A stretch of 5,562 nucleotides of DNA from DASUFH01 sp036274645. GTDB lineage: Bacteria > Acidobacteriota > Terriglobia > 20CM-2-55-15. The number at the start of each line of letters is the position of its first letter. Positions within the stretch are counted from its first letter, which is position 1. A model generated the notes under the pieces. The model did not search any database. It saw nothing but the letters and a program-made list of their open reading frames with translations, and was not told the DNA's origin. Where the stretch lies: positions 1-5,562 of the forward strand of contig DASUFH010000471.1 of assembly GCA_036274645.1 (NCBI GenBank), in the 5' to 3' direction. The position numbers and the translations under genes were made by a program. Positions 1 to 5,562 of the stretch are shown piece by piece.

Positions 1-64
1 ACTACCTTATAGATTCTGTCGTATTTGCGGAAGTCTCATTCGGATGTCTATCGAACCGCCCCGT

Positions 65-107
65 CCGCGCCTATTAAAGGAACGGGACCAATTTTTTCAT
101 GGCGCGG
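65..107. repeat. Short inverted repeat around a T-rich centre
   Basis: CCGCGCC (65-71) pairs with GGCGCGG (101-107) across a 29-nt centre that contains TTAAA (74-78) and T6 (92-97). A smaller nested pairing, CCCGT (60-64) with ACGGG (82-86), is followed five bases later by the T6 run. That is a poor but possible intrinsic terminator for a gene upstream of the window. The AACGGGACCAATTTTTTC-like centre resembles dispersed palindromes I associate with REP elements in environmental genomes. That resemblance is from memory only. Confidence 0.35.
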
Positions 108-148
108 CCACCTGTTGATGTTTCGCGCTATCGCGCTCACGCTCCGCG

Positions 149-169
149 CCCGCCTTCGTCCAAGGCGGG
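149..169. repeat. Perfect 8-bp hairpin
   Basis: CCCGCCTT (149-156) and AAGGCGGG (162-169) form a perfect 8-bp stem with a 5-nt loop. No T-run follows, so it does not look like an intrinsic terminator. It lies between the GGCGCGGAGCGT box (minus strand, 139-150) and the REP-like hairpin at 212-236, and may be part of the same composite repeat. Confidence 0.45.
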
Positions 170-211
170 GAATACGCCAGCGTCTAGAGCCTTCCAAATG
201 TCCAAACTCCA

Positions 212-236
212 GGGGCGGTCATAGACCGCCCCTACA
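212..236 (-). repeat. REP-like palindromic element, copy 1
   Basis: GGGGCGGTC (212-220) and GACCGCCCC (224-232) form a perfect 9-bp stem with a 3-nt loop. A further A-T pair (211/233) extends it to 10 bp. Read on the minus strand the element begins TGTAG and then runs through the stem. It matches a second element at 5295-5319 on the plus strand at 22 of 25 positions. Its short, GC-rich, extragenic, multi-copy and palindromic form is typical of REP-type repeats. Function is unknown; such elements can bind proteins, protect mRNA ends or be mobilised by a Y1 transposase acting in trans. Confidence 0.65.
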
Positions 237-301
237 GTGGGTACAACATGCTCATTCCAAACCTTCGGCGGCGACGGGATTCTGTGTAAGAATTGGGGGC
301 C

Positions 302-2740
302 ATGAGCAGCGCGGCTGTGCGAATCCCGCCCGTTTTCAAGGGGCTCCTGTGTCTGGGAGCGCTTCTCGTTCTGGTTATCCCTTCATCGACATCTCAAGCG
401 GGTCAGCCTGGGATGCAAACGGCCGCCTCGACGGAAACGGATCTACATCGCGCGATGTTGTCCACGTATTGCGTCACCTGCCACAGCTCTCGCGCCAAAG
501 CGGGGGGACTGGCGCTGGATGCTCTGGACCTCAAGTCGCCGGCCGAGAACGCGCAGATCTGGGAGAAAGCCGTGCGCAAATTGCGCGGCCGGCTGATGCC
601 GCCACCGGGGAATCCGCAGCCGTCGCAGAGCGATATCGATCAGTTCGTCGCCTGGTTGGAGAGTTCCATCGACGCGAGAGCGGATGGCCCCAGGGCCGGC
701 TATGTGCCGATCCAGCGTCTGAATCGCACGGAGTACGTCGCTTCGGTGAAGGCGCTGGTCGGCGTGGATGTGAACGAAAAGGACATCCTTCCGCAGGACA
801 TCCAGGTCGAGGGCTTTGACAACATTGCGGCGGTGCTGAACATTTCGCCCGCGTTCCTGGATCAATACATCACCGCCGGCCGGCAGATCGCCATCAAGGC
901 GGTGGGCGATCCCGAGCGCCTGTCCAGCGTGAGATACAGCGTTGCGAAGTATAAACAAGGTGGTCTCCCGCTGCCCCCGGGCACACGCGACGGCGTCCGG
1001 TTCAAGCACACCTTTCCGGTCGACGGCGAATACCGCGTCAACATTCTGAACCTTGGGCTGCAGTTGTACAGTGCGCCACTGGAAAATGAGAGCACGGTCG
1101 TCCTCAGGCTCGATGGCGGGATCGTGTTCCGCAAGAATATCGGCGGTCCCGCGGATCAGGCTCTGGCGGATCACCAGGGGACCGCCGGCCGCAACGAAAT
1201 CATGGCGCGGTTCGCGAAGATTCCCCTGCAGGTTCAGGCCGGGGTGCATGACATCGCGGTCGCTTTCATCGAGCGCTCCCGTGTGGAGTCGGATCAGAAC
1301 ATCGGTGGTGGATTCAGCGGCCTCGGCGATCTGGGGTTCGGCAGCGGCAACGATCGCATGGTGAAGCTCCAGGGCGACATCGAGATCGTGGGGCCCTACA
1401 ACCCTTCCGGCGCTCCGCAGACTCCCAGCCGCGCATTGATCTTTGTGTGCGATCCCAAAACCACGGGCGAAACTGCCTGCGCGCGGAAGATCACGGAAAA
1501 TCTCGCGCGCCGCGCGTTCCGCCGGCCGGTGACCTCGGACGATGTCGATCACCTCATGCCGTTTTACCAGTTCGGACGAGAAAACGGCGGAAGCTTCGAT
1601 CTGGGCATCGAACAGATCGTGGCCGCCGTGCTCTCCAGCCCCGAGTTTCTTTTCCGCTCGATCCACAGCGGAAACGCCGAGGTTGCTCTCACGGACCTTG
1701 AACTGGCGTCCCGGCTGTCCTTCTTCCTGTGGAATACCGGTCCTGACGACGAACTCCTGACACTGGCCGCCAAAGGTGGATTGGCCAGGCCTGGAGCGCT
1801 GGAAGAGCAGGTCACGCGCATGTTGGCCGACCCCAGGGCCTCAAGCCTCGTGACCAGCTTTGCCATGAAATGGCTGAACATCGCCGATCTCGACGCCGTC
1901 AAACCCGACACGAATATCTTCACGGAGTTCAGAGATGAAGTGCGGGCCGACTTTTCCAGGGAAGCGGAAGCGTTTCTGTCCAGCATCCTTCTGGAAAACC
2001 GGAGCGTGATGGATCTCCTGACCGCGGACTATACGTTTCTGAACGAACGGCTGGCGCGACACTATGGCATCTCCGGAGTGCATGGCCGCCAGTTCCGGCG
2101 AGTTACTCTGACCGAGAAAGAACGCTGGGGACTGCTCGGTAAAGGCGCGGTGCTGCTGCGCACGTCCTACGCCGACCGCACGTCTCCCGTGCTGCGGGGA
2201 GCGTGGGTATTGAAGCTGATGGGCACGCCTCCGGCGCCGCCTCCACCGAACGTTGCGACGAACCTCGATCAGAAGGCAGGCGAGAAACCGAAGACGGTGC
2301 GGGCGCGTCTTGAGCAACACCGCCAGAATCGGGTCTGCATGCAGTGCCACGGTGTGATCGATCCGTCGGGCCTGCCGCTGGAGAACTTTGATGCGGTCGG
2401 CCGGTGGCGCACCAGAGACGACCGGGCGGAGAACGCGCTGATTGACTCCCACTCGGTGTTGCCGAGTGGCGTGACGGTGAACGGTGTCGTTGAACTGAGA
2501 GAGCAACTGGCCAGCCGCCCGTCAGCGTTCGCGGAGGCCCTGACGGAGAAACTGATGAAGTACGCGCTTAACCGGGAACTCGAATATTTCGATATGCCTC
2601 AGGCTCGCGCGGTGGTTCGCCGAGCGGCAAAAGAGAATTACTCGTTTTCGTCGATCATTCAGGGGATCGTCAGCACGGAAGCGTTCCGGCGGCAGGGTCC
2701 GGCGCCCGAGGAGTCGAAAGAGGGTCGGACGGGGAATTGA
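302..2740 (+). CDS. Exported di-heme cytochrome c protein, DUF1587/1595/1592/1588/1585 family
   Basis: This is a secreted c-type cytochrome of unknown substrate, 812 aa, near the usual family length. Residues 1-33 look like a Sec signal: basic RIPPVFK, a hydrophobic core about 14-27, and cleavage near SQA (31-33). Domains in order: an N-terminal cytochrome domain with heme motif C57-V-T-C60-H61 and likely distal ligand M99 in an MPPP segment; DUF1587 (about 139-203, starting RLNRTEY); a beta-rich, possibly carbohydrate-binding region (about 204-365); DUF1595 (about 390-452); DUF1592 (about 462-590); DUF1588 (about 607-704), ending in a second heme-type motif C679-M-Q-C-H683; and DUF1585 (about 726-797). 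The family usually pairs with a DUF1552 gene, as here. Electron transfer in the periplasm is inferred; the substrate is unknown. The start is uncertain: ATG 302 has GGGGG only 2 nt upstream, and an in-frame TTG at 293 is an alternative. Confidence 0.93.
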   Translation: MSSAAVRIPPVFKGLLCLGALLVLVIPSSTSQAGQPGMQTAASTETDLHRAMLSTYCVTCHSSRAKAGGLALDALDLKSPAENAQIWEKAVRKLRGRLMPPPGNPQPSQSDIDQFVAWLESSIDARADGPRAGYVPIQRLNRTEYVASVKALVGVDVNEKDILPQDIQVEGFDNIAAVLNISPAFLDQYITAGRQIAIKAVGDPERLSSVRYSVAKYKQGGLPLPPGTRDGVRFKHTFPVDGEYRVNILNLGLQLYSAPLENESTVVLRLDGGIVFRKNIGGPADQALADHQGTAGRNEIMARFAKIPLQVQAGVHDIAVAFIERSRVESDQNIGGGFSGLGDLGFGSGNDRMVKLQGDIEIVGPYNPSGAPQTPSRALIFVCDPKTTGETACARKITENLARRAFRRPVTSDDVDHLMPFYQFGRENGGSFDLGIEQIVAAVLSSPEFLFRSIHSGNAEVALTDLELASRLSFFLWNTGPDDELLTLAAKGGLARPGALEEQVTRMLADPRASSLVTSFAMKWLNIADLDAVKPDTNIFTEFRDEVRADFSREAEAFLSSILLENRSVMDLLTADYTFLNERLARHYGISGVHGRQFRRVTLTEKERWGLLGKGAVLLRTSYADRTSPVLRGAWVLKLMGTPPAPPPPNVATNLDQKAGEKPKTVRARLEQHRQNRVCMQCHGVIDPSGLPLENFDAVGRWRTRDDRAENALIDSHSVLPSGVTVNGVVELREQLASRPSAFAEALTEKLMKYALNRELEYFDMPQARAVVRRAAKENYSFSSIIQGIVSTEAFRRQGPAPEESKEGRTGN

Positions 2741-2760
2741 AGATCCGGGTGGGTCCCCTT

Positions 2761-2903
2761 CCCCGGTTATCCATTTTCCATTGCCTTGTTATCGATTGTG
2801 ACTTGAATTTCTTTCATTGTTCGCTCCGTCAGCCGGTCAACGAACAATGAAAGAAGTCCATCGGACAATCGATAACAAGGCAATGGAAAATGGAAAATCG
2901 GGG
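2761..2903. repeat. 143-bp near-palindromic inverted repeat (fold-back element)
   Basis: Positions 2761-2823 and 2841-2903 are inverted copies around one axis at 2832, with a 17-nt loop (2824-2840). By hand count 55 of 63 positions form Watson-Crick pairs. These include a perfect 29-bp block (2770-2798 with 2866-2894) and a perfect 15-bp block (2809-2823 with 2841-2855), separated by a partly mismatched stretch. A weaker gapped similarity extends outward to about 2751 and 2915. It is more AT-rich than the flanking genes. No open frame inside it is credible. It could be a MITE-like or REP-derived insertion, or a structured mRNA element between the two genes. No T-run follows either arm, so it is not a standard intrinsic terminator. 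Confidence 0.85.
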
Positions 2904-2917
2904 GAAGAGCGACCCGC

Positions 2918-2922
2918 AGGAG
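2918..2922 (+). promoter_or_regulatory. Shine-Dalgarno AGGAG setting the DUF1552 start
   Basis: AGGAG lies 9 nt before ATG 2932. This supports 2932 over the longer in-frame start at ATG 2890. That ATG sits inside the right arm of the inverted repeat, has no comparable ribosome site, and would add 14 polar residues in front of the Tat signal. Confidence 0.8.
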
Positions 2923-2931
2923 CAAAACGGC

Positions 2932-4269
2932 ATGTTCATAACCAGAAAACACATTTCACGCCGAACCGTATTGAAAGGCGCCGGCGTCAGTCTCGCTCTC
3001 CCGTTTCTCGACGCGATGGTTCCAGCCGCCACGGCGCTGGCCCAGACCGCCGCGAAGCCGAAAATGCGCGCGGGCTTTTTCTACATTCCTCATGGCGCGA
3101 TCATGTACAACACCACGCACGGCCCGGCGATGGATCGTTGGACATCGAGCGGCGCCGGCGCGAATTTCAAACTCAGCCCGATCCTGGCATCGCTGGAACC
3201 GTACAAGAAGTACGTGACTTCGTTCGGCAACCTGGAAAACAAGGCGAGCGCGGGTTCGGTTCACACGCTCAACCCGGCCACCTGGCTCAGCGCCACGCGT
3301 CCGGATACGGGAAGCCGCCGCGTTCACATGGCCCCGACGCTCGACCAGGTGATCGCGAAATCGATCGGCCAGGAAACGCCGCTGCCATCATTGGAAGTCG
3401 CGTCCGAGACGACGGTGCAGAGCGCGGCGGGCGGGGGAGGCTCCTACACCACCCTTTCTTTCCGCGACGCGGAATCGCCGCTGCCGATGGAATTCAATCC
3501 ACGGAAAGTGTTCCTGCAGTTGTTCGGCGAAGGCGACACGGCGGAAGAGCGCGCGTTCATCGCCCGTCAGCGCAACAGCATCCTGGACCTTATCCGGGAG
3601 CGCACAAAGAAACTCGAGAGCGAACTCGGACCAAACGATCGCGCCGTTCTCGACAGCTATCTGGAGACCGTTCGCGAAATCGAGCGGAGGGCTCAAAACT
3701 CCGGCTCTTCGAGTCTTTCCAGCATGAAGATCCCCGATGCGCCGGTGGGAGCGCTCGAGAGCTTCGCCGATCAGGTGAAGCTGATGTTCGATCTGCTCGC
3801 CCTGGCCTATCAGGCCGACCTGACCCGTGTCGCCACCTACATCATGGTTGCGGAAGGTACGGACCGGGCGTACACCCATCTTGGAATTTCGGAAGGTTTC
3901 CATCCCACGTCCCACCATGCCAACGACCTGGAACGAATTCAGAAACTGGTGAAGATCCAGACCTGGCACGTGGAAAAGTTCACGGAGTTCGTGGCCAAAA
4001 TGGCGGCAACGCCGGACGGGGAAGGCTCGCTGCTCGACCACTCGATCTTCCTGTACGGATCGAACATGAGCAACAGCGACCTCCACAACAACTATCCGGT
4101 GCCGAACATCATCGTGGGCGGCGGCGCCGGGCGAGTGAAACTCGGCGGCCAGCATCTGGTGTTGCCGGAGAAGACGCCGATTGCCAACGTTCACCTGACA
4201 CTGCTGCACAAACTCGGCATCGAGCAGGACACCTTCGCCGACAGCACGGGCGTGATCGCGGAAGTCTAG
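2932..4269 (+). CDS. Tat-exported DUF1552 domain protein
   Basis: A 445-aa protein of the DUF1552 family, whose biochemical role is not established. The N-terminus is a twin-arginine signal: S9-R10-R11-T-V-L-K15, hydrophobic segment about 17-35, probable cleavage after A-L-A (35-37). Family hallmarks follow in order: YIPHG near the start of the mature protein; a segment with H-T-L-N-P-A-T-W-L; a charged helical stretch about 198-258 (ERAFIARQR to REIERRAQ); DLTRVATYIM; the His cluster H316, H324, H328-H329; L-D369-H370-S; S-N-x-S-N-S-D-L-H385; a GGGAG loop; and a C-terminal ADSTG. The layout resembles the related DUF1501 proteins, which have an alkaline-phosphatase-like arrangement, but I cannot demonstrate a metal site. 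Tat export suggests that it folds, perhaps with a cofactor, before export. It follows the cytochrome gene, the usual partner of this family, and precedes the MBL gene by 10 nt. Length is normal and the frame is intact. Confidence 0.93.
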   Translation: MFITRKHISRRTVLKGAGVSLALPFLDAMVPAATALAQTAAKPKMRAGFFYIPHGAIMYNTTHGPAMDRWTSSGAGANFKLSPILASLEPYKKYVTSFGNLENKASAGSVHTLNPATWLSATRPDTGSRRVHMAPTLDQVIAKSIGQETPLPSLEVASETTVQSAAGGGGSYTTLSFRDAESPLPMEFNPRKVFLQLFGEGDTAEERAFIARQRNSILDLIRERTKKLESELGPNDRAVLDSYLETVREIERRAQNSGSSSLSSMKIPDAPVGALESFADQVKLMFDLLALAYQADLTRVATYIMVAEGTDRAYTHLGISEGFHPTSHHANDLERIQKLVKIQTWHVEKFTEFVAKMAATPDGEGSLLDHSIFLYGSNMSNSDLHNNYPVPNIIVGGGAGRVKLGGQHLVLPEKTPIANVHLTLLHKLGIEQDTFADSTGVIAEV

Positions 4270-4272
4270 GAG
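4268..4272 (+). promoter_or_regulatory. Shine-Dalgarno AGGAG overlapping the DUF1552 stop codon
   Basis: The stop TAG (4267-4269) shares bases with AGGAG, which sits 7 nt before the GTG start at 4280. Ribosomes terminating DUF1552 translation would finish on the initiation site of the next gene, an arrangement that suggests translational coupling and a shared mRNA. Confidence 0.8.
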
Positions 4273-4279
4273 CGTCTTC

Positions 4280-5176
4280 GTGACCGATCGCAGACAATTC
4301 CTGAGGGGCGCGGCTGGAGCGCTTGGCCTGTGGGCCACACCGGGAATACTCCGGGCGCAGGCGGCCGGCAAGGTGTCCGTCGTGAATGCCGGCGGCGTCA
4401 ATCTCGTCGCGTTGCCGGCCGGAAACGGAATCGTGCTGGTGGACAGCGGCGGAGCCGGATCGAGGGCGCAGGTGATGTCGACTCTCTCGGGACTGGCGCC
4501 CAACGCGAAGGTTCAGACGCTCTTCAATACGCACTATCACCTCGATCAGACCGGTAACAATGAAGCGTTCGGGTCGACGGGCGCAAAGATCATTGCTCAT
4601 GACCGGACGCGCCAGTGGATGTCGATGGACTACTGGGTTCCGGCGGAAGAGCGTTACGAGCCCGCCCGTCCGAAGGCTGCGCGGCCTACGGAGACGTTTG
4701 AAACCACCGGGGCCCTGCGCGCGGACACAGAAGAGATCGAATACGGATATCTGCCTCTGGCGCACACCAACGGCGATATCTACGTCTTCTTCAGGACGTC
4801 GAATCTGCTGGTCGTCGGCGACGTCGCGTCTCCCGAACGCGATCCCGAACTCGATTACTTCACGGGCGCCTGGATCGGCGGCCGCGTGGACGCCATGGAC
4901 ATCATTCTCAAACTCAGCAACGAGCGGACACGGATCGTGCCGTCGTATGGCCGCGTGATGACCCGCGCGGAATTTCAGGCGGAACGGGATGTGATGGAAG
5001 TCGTCCGGTCACGGCTGTGGAAAGAGGTCCGCGAGGGCAAGAGCCCGAAGGAAATGCTGGACGGAGGTCTGATGAACGGGTTGTCCCGAACCTGGAAGGA
5101 TCCGTACAAATTCCTCTACGACGCGGCCAAGGGCATGTGGGCGCACCACAACAAGCTGGATCACAATGTCGTTTAG
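4280..5176 (+). CDS. Tat-exported metallo-beta-lactamase-fold protein with divergent metal site
   Basis: A 298-aa protein of the MBL-fold hydrolase superfamily. GTG 4280 is chosen because an AGGAG lies 7 nt upstream and it gives a complete Tat-like signal: D3-R4-R5-Q-F-L-R9, a short hydrophobic stretch, and cleavage about residues 26-28. The fold is supported by the NTHYHLDQTGNN loop with H85, H87 and D89, by the third His in AHTNGD (H162) and by the bridging Asp in VVGD (D181). Two usual ligands are replaced. The residue after D89 is Q90, where the HxHxDH motif has His. The late PGHG-type loop reads P221-S-Y223-G224, so the final metal His is absent. The first metal site looks intact and the second weakened, so a one-metal or altered activity is plausible. 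The substrate is unknown; beta-lactamase activity should not be assumed. It probably shares a transcript with DUF1552. Confidence 0.88.
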   Translation: MTDRRQFLRGAAGALGLWATPGILRAQAAGKVSVVNAGGVNLVALPAGNGIVLVDSGGAGSRAQVMSTLSGLAPNAKVQTLFNTHYHLDQTGNNEAFGSTGAKIIAHDRTRQWMSMDYWVPAEERYEPARPKAARPTETFETTGALRADTEEIEYGYLPLAHTNGDIYVFFRTSNLLVVGDVASPERDPELDYFTGAWIGGRVDAMDIILKLSNERTRIVPSYGRVMTRAEFQAERDVMEVVRSRLWKEVREGKSPKEMLDGGLMNGLSRTWKDPYKFLYDAAKGMWAHHNKLDHNVV

Positions 5177-5180
5177 AAGC

Positions 5181-5230
5181 GGGGTCACAACCCCCTGCCG
5201 CTTCGCGGCTCTCCCCCTTTGCAGGGGGAG
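5181..5230. repeat. Three consecutive hairpins just after the MBL stop codon
   Basis: Three stems follow in sequence: GGGGT/ACCCC (5181-5185 with 5190-5194), GCCGC/GCGGC (5197-5201 with 5205-5209, loop TTC) and CTCCCCCT/AGGGGGAG (5211-5218 with 5223-5230, loop TTGC). They begin 4 nt after the stop codon. No T-run follows, so a classic intrinsic terminator is not supported. Roles in transcript 3'-end protection or Rho-linked termination are possible. The middle and last stems resemble a dispersed intergenic repeat I recall from other environmental bacteria, but I cannot confirm this here. Confidence 0.6.
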
Positions 5231-5294
5231 AATCGCATTGTCCCTCTGTGTGCGCCACGAATTCGGAGGCTGTCCCCAGATCTCCGCTGCTGTT

Positions 5295-5319
5295 TGTAGA
5301 GGCGGTCTTTGACCGCCCA
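5295..5319 (+). repeat. REP-like palindromic element, copy 2
   Basis: Begins TGTAG, then stem GGCGGTC (5301-5307), loop TTT, GACCGCC (5311-5317). It matches the minus-strand reading of 212-236 at 22 of 25 positions, so the two copies are inverted relative to each other. The box GGCGCGGAGCGT occurs 3' of both hairpins: here at 5331-5342, 11 nt past the element, and in copy 1 at 139-150 on the minus strand, 61 nt past it. A weak AAAAATTCG/CGATTTTT inverted pair (5319-5327, 5344-5351) surrounds this box. Confidence 0.65.
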
Positions 5320-5354
5320 AAAATTCGAAAGGCGCGGAGCGTACGATTTTTGAT

Positions 5355-5359
5355 GGGAG
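5355..5359 (+). promoter_or_regulatory. Shine-Dalgarno GGGAG setting a TTG start
   Basis: GGGAG is 7 nt before TTG 5367. The nearby ATG at 5362 is followed by GCT and a TGA stop, so it cannot start the gene. The ribosome site therefore decides in favour of the rare TTG codon. Confidence 0.7.
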
Positions 5360-5366
5360 ATATGGC

Positions 5367-5562
5367 TTGAAGCGTTTGATCTTCGTAATGCTTGTTCTGG
5401 CTGCCGCTGCGCCCATTCTGGCGCAGAACTCCCAGAAATCTCTAGCCAGCCTCATCGAAGCCGGAAACCGCAAGGCCGCGCTCGACCAGATTCGCTCCGG
5501 CGCCGACGTGAACGCCGCTCAGCCCGACGGAACGCGTCCGATCCACTGGGCGATCCACCACG
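5367..5562 (+). CDS. Secreted ankyrin-repeat protein, 5' part only
   Basis: Sixty-five codons are visible before the window ends; the 3' end is missing. Starting from TTG 5367, residues 1-20 form a Sec signal peptide: K2-R3, hydrophobic core about 4-18, and cleavage near A19. The following SLASLIEAGNRKAALDQIRS reads as the first helices of an ankyrin array, and SGADVN (44-49) with DGTRPIHWA (54-62) matches the ankyrin turn and the start of the next repeat, where the consensus is DGxTPLHxA. Ankyrin repeats bind other proteins, so this may be a periplasmic scaffold or partner for the exported proteins upstream. That is inference from position and shared export. It is separated from the MBL gene by 190 bp of repeats, so it may have its own promoter, though I see no clear one. 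It could also be grouped with genes further downstream outside the window. Confidence 0.85.
   Translation, partial: MKRLIFVMLVLAAAAPILAQNSQKSLASLIEAGNRKAALDQIRSGADVNAAQPDGTRPIHWAIHH

Larger units (their letters stand above)
1..301. other. Intergenic region with palindromes, no credible gene
   Basis: The long open frame that crosses this stretch continues out of frame into the cytochrome gene. Its translation is rich in Arg, Gly and Ser with no recognisable domain, so I read it as a GC-rich shadow. The stretch holds three palindromic structures, listed separately (65-107, 149-169, 212-236), and a T6 run at 92-97. I could not identify a convincing sigma-70-type -35/-10 pair in front of the gene at 302, so the promoter is not annotated. 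The 3' end of any upstream gene must lie outside the window. Confidence 0.6.

Noticed and set aside
237..301. Sigma-70-like promoter before the cytochrome gene
   Set aside because: I looked for TTGACA/TATAAT-like hexamers with suitable spacing and found only poor matches, so no promoter is claimed.
25..819. 264-aa open frame on the plus strand covering the upstream region
   Set aside because: It overlaps the cytochrome gene in another frame and is Arg/Gly/Ser-rich without any domain. It also runs through the REP-like palindrome, which is typical of noncoding DNA.
443..1666. 407-aa open frame on the minus strand
   Set aside because: It lies entirely antisense to the cytochrome gene, whose domains and heme motifs are clear. 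The translation has no recognisable family and reflects high-GC codon bias.
2761..2903. Intrinsic terminator reading of the long inverted repeat
   Set aside because: The right arm is followed by a G-rich run and the left arm, read on the other strand, is preceded by GC-rich sequence with no T-tract. The stem is also far longer than usual terminators.
2761..2903. CRISPR repeat pair
   Set aside because: There are only two arms, inverted instead of direct, with a 17-nt centre and no repeat-spacer periodicity.
2817..4283. 488-aa open frame on the plus strand
   Set aside because: It overlaps the DUF1552 gene in a different frame, starts in the loop side of the inverted repeat and is dominated by Arg/Gly/Ser. 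The DUF1552 frame carries the Tat signal and family motifs.
3388..4503. 371-aa open frame on the minus strand
   Set aside because: Antisense to both DUF1552 and the MBL gene, with no domain visible. It is a shadow of those coding sequences.
5009..5473. 154-aa open frame on the minus strand across the MBL 3' end and intergenic repeats
   Set aside because: It is antisense to the MBL and ankyrin genes and reads straight through the hairpin cluster and the REP-like element. No signal or domain is visible.

Overview
The window reads as a GC-rich chromosomal segment of an Acidobacteriota-type bacterium. I infer this from the gene set: an exported cytochrome c protein of the DUF1587/1592/1588/1585 family next to a DUF1552 protein, followed by an exported metallo-beta-lactamase-fold protein and a secreted ankyrin-repeat protein. 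This combination is common in Acidobacteriota and also occurs in Planctomycetes, Verrucomicrobia and some Proteobacteria and Myxococcota. The phylum is an inference, and nothing here fixes a lower rank.

Layout, all genes on the + strand. Positions 1-301 hold no credible gene but contain several palindromes, including a REP-like hairpin at 212-236. Positions 302-2740 encode the large cytochrome/DUF1592 protein. Positions 2741-2931 are intergenic and are mostly one 143-bp inverted repeat (2761-2903). Positions 2932-4269 encode the Tat-exported DUF1552 protein, and its stop codon overlaps the Shine-Dalgarno of the next gene. Positions 4280-5176 encode a Tat-exported MBL-fold protein with a divergent metal site. 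Positions 5177-5366 are intergenic and contain three back-to-back hairpins and a second REP-like hairpin in inverted orientation to the first. Positions 5367-5562 are the 5' end of a secreted ankyrin-repeat protein that runs off the window.

All four proteins carry an export signal (two Sec-type, two twin-arginine), so the locus appears to specify an envelope or periplasmic function. DUF1552 and the MBL protein are probably translated from one mRNA. The DUF1592 gene may be co-transcribed with them, but a very long potential RNA hairpin lies between it and DUF1552. The substrate is unknown and cannot be read from this sequence. The main unusual features are the 143-bp fold-back element, the inverted pair of REP-like elements bracketing the three complete genes, and the missing metal-ligand residues in the MBL protein. 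I see no CRISPR array, tRNA, rRNA, transposase gene or defence system here.
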